This document shows positions 5,820-7,627 of a stretch of DNA of 7,627 bases, one piece after another; position 1 is the stretch's first letter; every line of letters starts with the position of its first letter. Source of the DNA: Dehalococcoidales bacterium (GTDB lineage Bacteria; Chloroflexota; Dehalococcoidia; Dehalococcoidales; UBA2162); assembly GCA_016844285.1 (NCBI GenBank), contig JAENIS010000078.1, positions 1 to 7,627 of the forward strand. Reading direction: 5' to 3'. The position numbers and the translations under genes were made by a program. Under the pieces are notes generated by a model. That model ran no database searches and had not been told where the DNA came from. It was given only the letters and a program-made list of their open reading frames with translations.

Positions 5820-7230
5820 CTATCCTTTGATTACCCCCATCGGTACTGACTTCACTACCTTGAGGGAGATGCCAGCTTGATGCGTCACCTCAACGACATC
5901 GGAGACATCCTTATAGGCCTCCGAGGCTTCTTCGGCCAGCGAAGCGATGCTGCCGGCCTTAACTACGATTCCCCGGGCGGCCAGTGCCCGCATCACATCA
6001 GCCCCTTTGAGACTGCGCTTGGCTGCGGAACGGCTCTGCGCACGGCCGGCGCCGTGGCAGGTGGAGCCAAAGGTCTCCTGCATCGCTCTCTCCGTCCCCA
6101 CGGCCACATAGGAACAGCGCCCCATATCTCCGGGAATGAGCACCGGCTGGCCGATATTCCGGTAGACATTGGGAACGTCAGGGTGGTTGGCCGGGAAGGC
6201 ACGGGTGGCTCCCTTGCGGTGAACACAAAGGCGGTATTTCTGACCCTTTACCGTATGCTCTTCAATCTTGGCAATATTATGAGCCACGTCATAAATCTGC
6301 TCCATGCCCAGTGACGCCACACTCTTCCCGAAGACCCTGGCAAATGATTCTCTTGTCCAGTGAGCGATGCACTGCCGGTTCGCCCAGGCATAGTTGGCAG
6401 CACAAGCCATCGCTGCTAGATAATCCTGCCCTTCCGCTGAGTTGACTGGAGCACAGGCAAGCTGGCGGTCAGGCAGGTTAATGCCATACCTCTTCACCGC
6501 TTCACCAAGTAACCTGACGTAGTCGGTACAGACCTCGTGGCCGAAGCCCCGGGAGCCGGTGTGAATCAGGACCAGCACCTGCCCGACATCGTGGATACCC
6601 ATGACTTTGGCGGTATCATGGTTATAAATCTGGTCAACCACTCCTACCTCAAGGAAGTGATTGCCCGAACCCAGCGTTCCCAGTTGGGGGATACCACGCT
6701 TTTTTGCCTTAATACTGACCTTATCCGGATTAGCCCCTTTGAGGCAGCCTGACTCTTCGGTGACGATGGTATCCTGCGGCAGACCGTAACCTTTCTCTAC
6801 CGCCCAGCGGCTACCCTTGACCAGGACATTATCCAGCTCTTTCTCACTGACCCTTATCTTGCCTTCCGAACCCAAGCCGGAAGGAATATTGGCAAAAAGC
6901 TCGTTCACCAGCTGTTGAATCTTAGGTCTCACCTCTTTCTCGGTAAGGTTGGTCCGTAAGAGCCGGACACCGCAGTTGATGTCAAAGCCGACACCCCCCG
7001 GCGATACTACCCCGTCCTTGACCCTGGATCGCCAGAGAATAGCCGACAATGCCCGGTAGGAAAGCCACGTTGGCCACCTGCTGGACAGCCTCCTCTTCCA
7101 GGATATGGCTGAGCATAGACTCACTGGTGAAGATGAGACCGGGCACATTCATGCCCTGCTTGTAGCTGGTGGGTATCTCCCAGCGGTAGTCGTCTATCTT
7201 CTTGACAATTCCATGCCACGATGCTGACAT
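5820..7230 (-). pseudogene. rtcB: RNA-splicing ligase RtcB, disrupted by an internal frameshifting deletion
   Basis: RtcB joins 2',3'-cyclic-phosphate and 5'-OH RNA ends using GTP and Mn2+ in tRNA splicing or RNA repair. The N-terminal part starts at 7230 (MSASWHGIVKKIDDYRWEIP) with AGGGAG (7238-7243) seven bases upstream, and reads family sequence through NVAFLPGIVGYSLA. Near 7027 the frame changes, and the original frame stops at 6982. From about 7025 the next frame carries the rest: RVKDGVVSPGG, GFDINCGVR (Asp and Cys metal site), GTLGSGNHF, IHTGSRGFGHE, DVAHNIA and the guanylylated-histidine motif STCHGAGR, ending at IKG. The family segment PDxHxGYGFPIGGVA is absent, so this is a deletion of about 50 bases rather than a one-base slip. 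The match is to the archaeal-type protein (Pyrococcus-like). No other damage is visible, so the event is recent or an assembly fault. It follows archease with an 11-base gap. Confidence 0.85.
7020..7035 (-). other. Deletion/frameshift junction inside rtcB
   Basis: On the minus strand the codons Leu-Ala (CTG GCG, 7035-7030) of YSLA are followed by ATCC and then by AGG GTC AAG GAC, which reads RVKD in the downstream frame from 7025. Compared with Pyrococcus RtcB (recalled), most of the Met codon, sixteen codons (PDGHQGYGFPIGGVAA) and the first base of the next codon are missing, close to 50 bases. The size is inferred from the family, not measured. A short GCGA homology at the two ends is plausible but cannot be proved from this sequence alone. 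Confidence 0.7.
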
Positions 7231-7241
7231 TGCCTCACTCC

Positions 7242-7627
7242 CTAAATATCAAAAAGTACCTGAACCCGGCTACCGTTCTTCCCATCGACCTTCAGCATGT
7301 GATAGGTGGCCGCCTTGACGCCTACCTTCAGCGTGTGCTTTGAGGTGTCTACCTTTTCACCATAGCTTCTCGCCTTGAGATGATTCGGCTCAAACTGGTC
7401 AATGTCGAACTTCTTGAAGAGAATCTGCTCGGTATCAAACCGGTAGATAAGCTCATTCAGCCACTCTACCAGCAGGCTTTCCTGGTCGGGAGCAGTTACC
7501 TCGATGTCGCGATAGATAGACTCCTCCACATCGTCAAGCTCGGTGATGAGGCTGAAGAGGGCTTTTGCCGCATTCGCAAATGCCTGCTTCATATCAACAC
7601 CATAGGCGATAATGCCGACATCAGCCG
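7242..7627 (-). CDS. Archease, RtcB activator, partial at right edge
   Basis: Archease promotes guanylylation and multiple turnover of the RNA ligase RtcB. The visible 127 residues begin ADVGIIAYGVD at the right edge, matching the family's DHTADVGI start, so probably only some 10-20 N-terminal residues are outside the window. The Met codon at 7592 is internal and is not the likely start. Family features follow: AFANAAKALFSLI, the core SLLVEWLNELIYRF (Glu-rich), LKARSYGEKVDTSKHTLKVGVKAATYHML, and the C-terminal VQVLFDI, whose final Asp-Ile is a conserved metal-site feature of archeases. The stop TAG at 7242-7244 touches the rtcB ribosome binding site, and rtcB begins 11 bases on, so the two are co-transcribed. 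Unlike rtcB, the visible archease sequence shows no defect. Confidence 0.9.
   Translation of the reverse strand, partial: ADVGIIAYGVDMKQAFANAAKALFSLITELDDVEESIYRDIEVTAPDQESLLVEWLNELIYRFDTEQILFKKFDIDQFEPNHLKARSYGEKVDTSKHTLKVGVKAATYHMLKVDGKNGSRVQVLFDI

Noticed and set aside
5877..6314. Plus-strand open frame opposite rtcB
   Set aside because: RtcB motifs on the other strand explain the region.
6982..7032. Programmed ribosomal frameshift in rtcB
   Set aside because: No slippery heptamer is seen at the junction, and a conserved block of about 16 residues is missing altogether, so shifting frame would not restore a normal protein.
7025..7148. Separate start for a C-terminal RtcB at the ATG at 7148
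   Set aside because: The codons between 7148 and 7025 read out-of-frame RtcB sequence with no family match, so it is a fortuitous start.

Overview
The window most resembles a moderate-GC anaerobic bacterium, and Chloroflexota (Dehalococcoidia-like) is my best guess with low to moderate confidence. The reasons are a solute-binding lipoprotein on a Thr-Pro repeat stalk, a secreted jelly-roll/FN3-type protein, a pair of 2-hydroxyacyl-CoA dehydratase/benzoyl-CoA reductase-type subunits, an archaeal-type RtcB with archease, and G/C-rich palindromic intergenic repeats. No rRNA, tRNA, CRISPR array, transposase or phage gene was seen.

Layout. Positions 1-710 (minus) hold the N-terminal part of a secreted protein that runs off the left edge. 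Positions 711-957 are a divergent intergenic region with two good sigma-70-type promoters back to back. Positions 958-2649 (plus) encode an orphan family 5 extracellular solute-binding lipoprotein, followed by a perfect 17-bp hairpin. Positions 2770-2892 are a palindromic repeat (copy A), then a promoter region with a dyad. Positions 3005-4159 and 4237-5514 (plus) are a two-gene operon of paralogous dehydratase/reductase-type subunits. Positions 5578-5807 are a longer, related palindromic repeat (copy B). Positions 5820-7230 (minus) are rtcB, broken by a frameshifting internal deletion near 7027. Positions 7242-7627 (minus) are archease, cut by the right edge and lying just upstream of rtcB in one operon.

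How the genes work together. The dehydratase-type pair probably forms a heterodimeric iron-sulfur enzyme acting on a CoA thioester, but the ATP-dependent activator that such enzymes need is not in the window. The solute-binding protein has its own promoter and terminator and no permease or ATPase beside it, so a shared pathway with the pair is only a guess. Archease and RtcB normally cooperate in RNA ligation (tRNA splicing or RNA repair), and here archease looks intact in its visible part while RtcB is disrupted.

The points most worth a second look are: the roughly 50-nt out-of-frame deletion in rtcB, which removes the conserved PDxHxGYGFPIGGVA segment and leaves all other catalytic residues intact; a Cys-to-Ser change at a likely cluster-ligand position in the first dehydratase-type subunit; and the two related palindromic repeats that bracket the pair. 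I found no clearly new multi-gene system.
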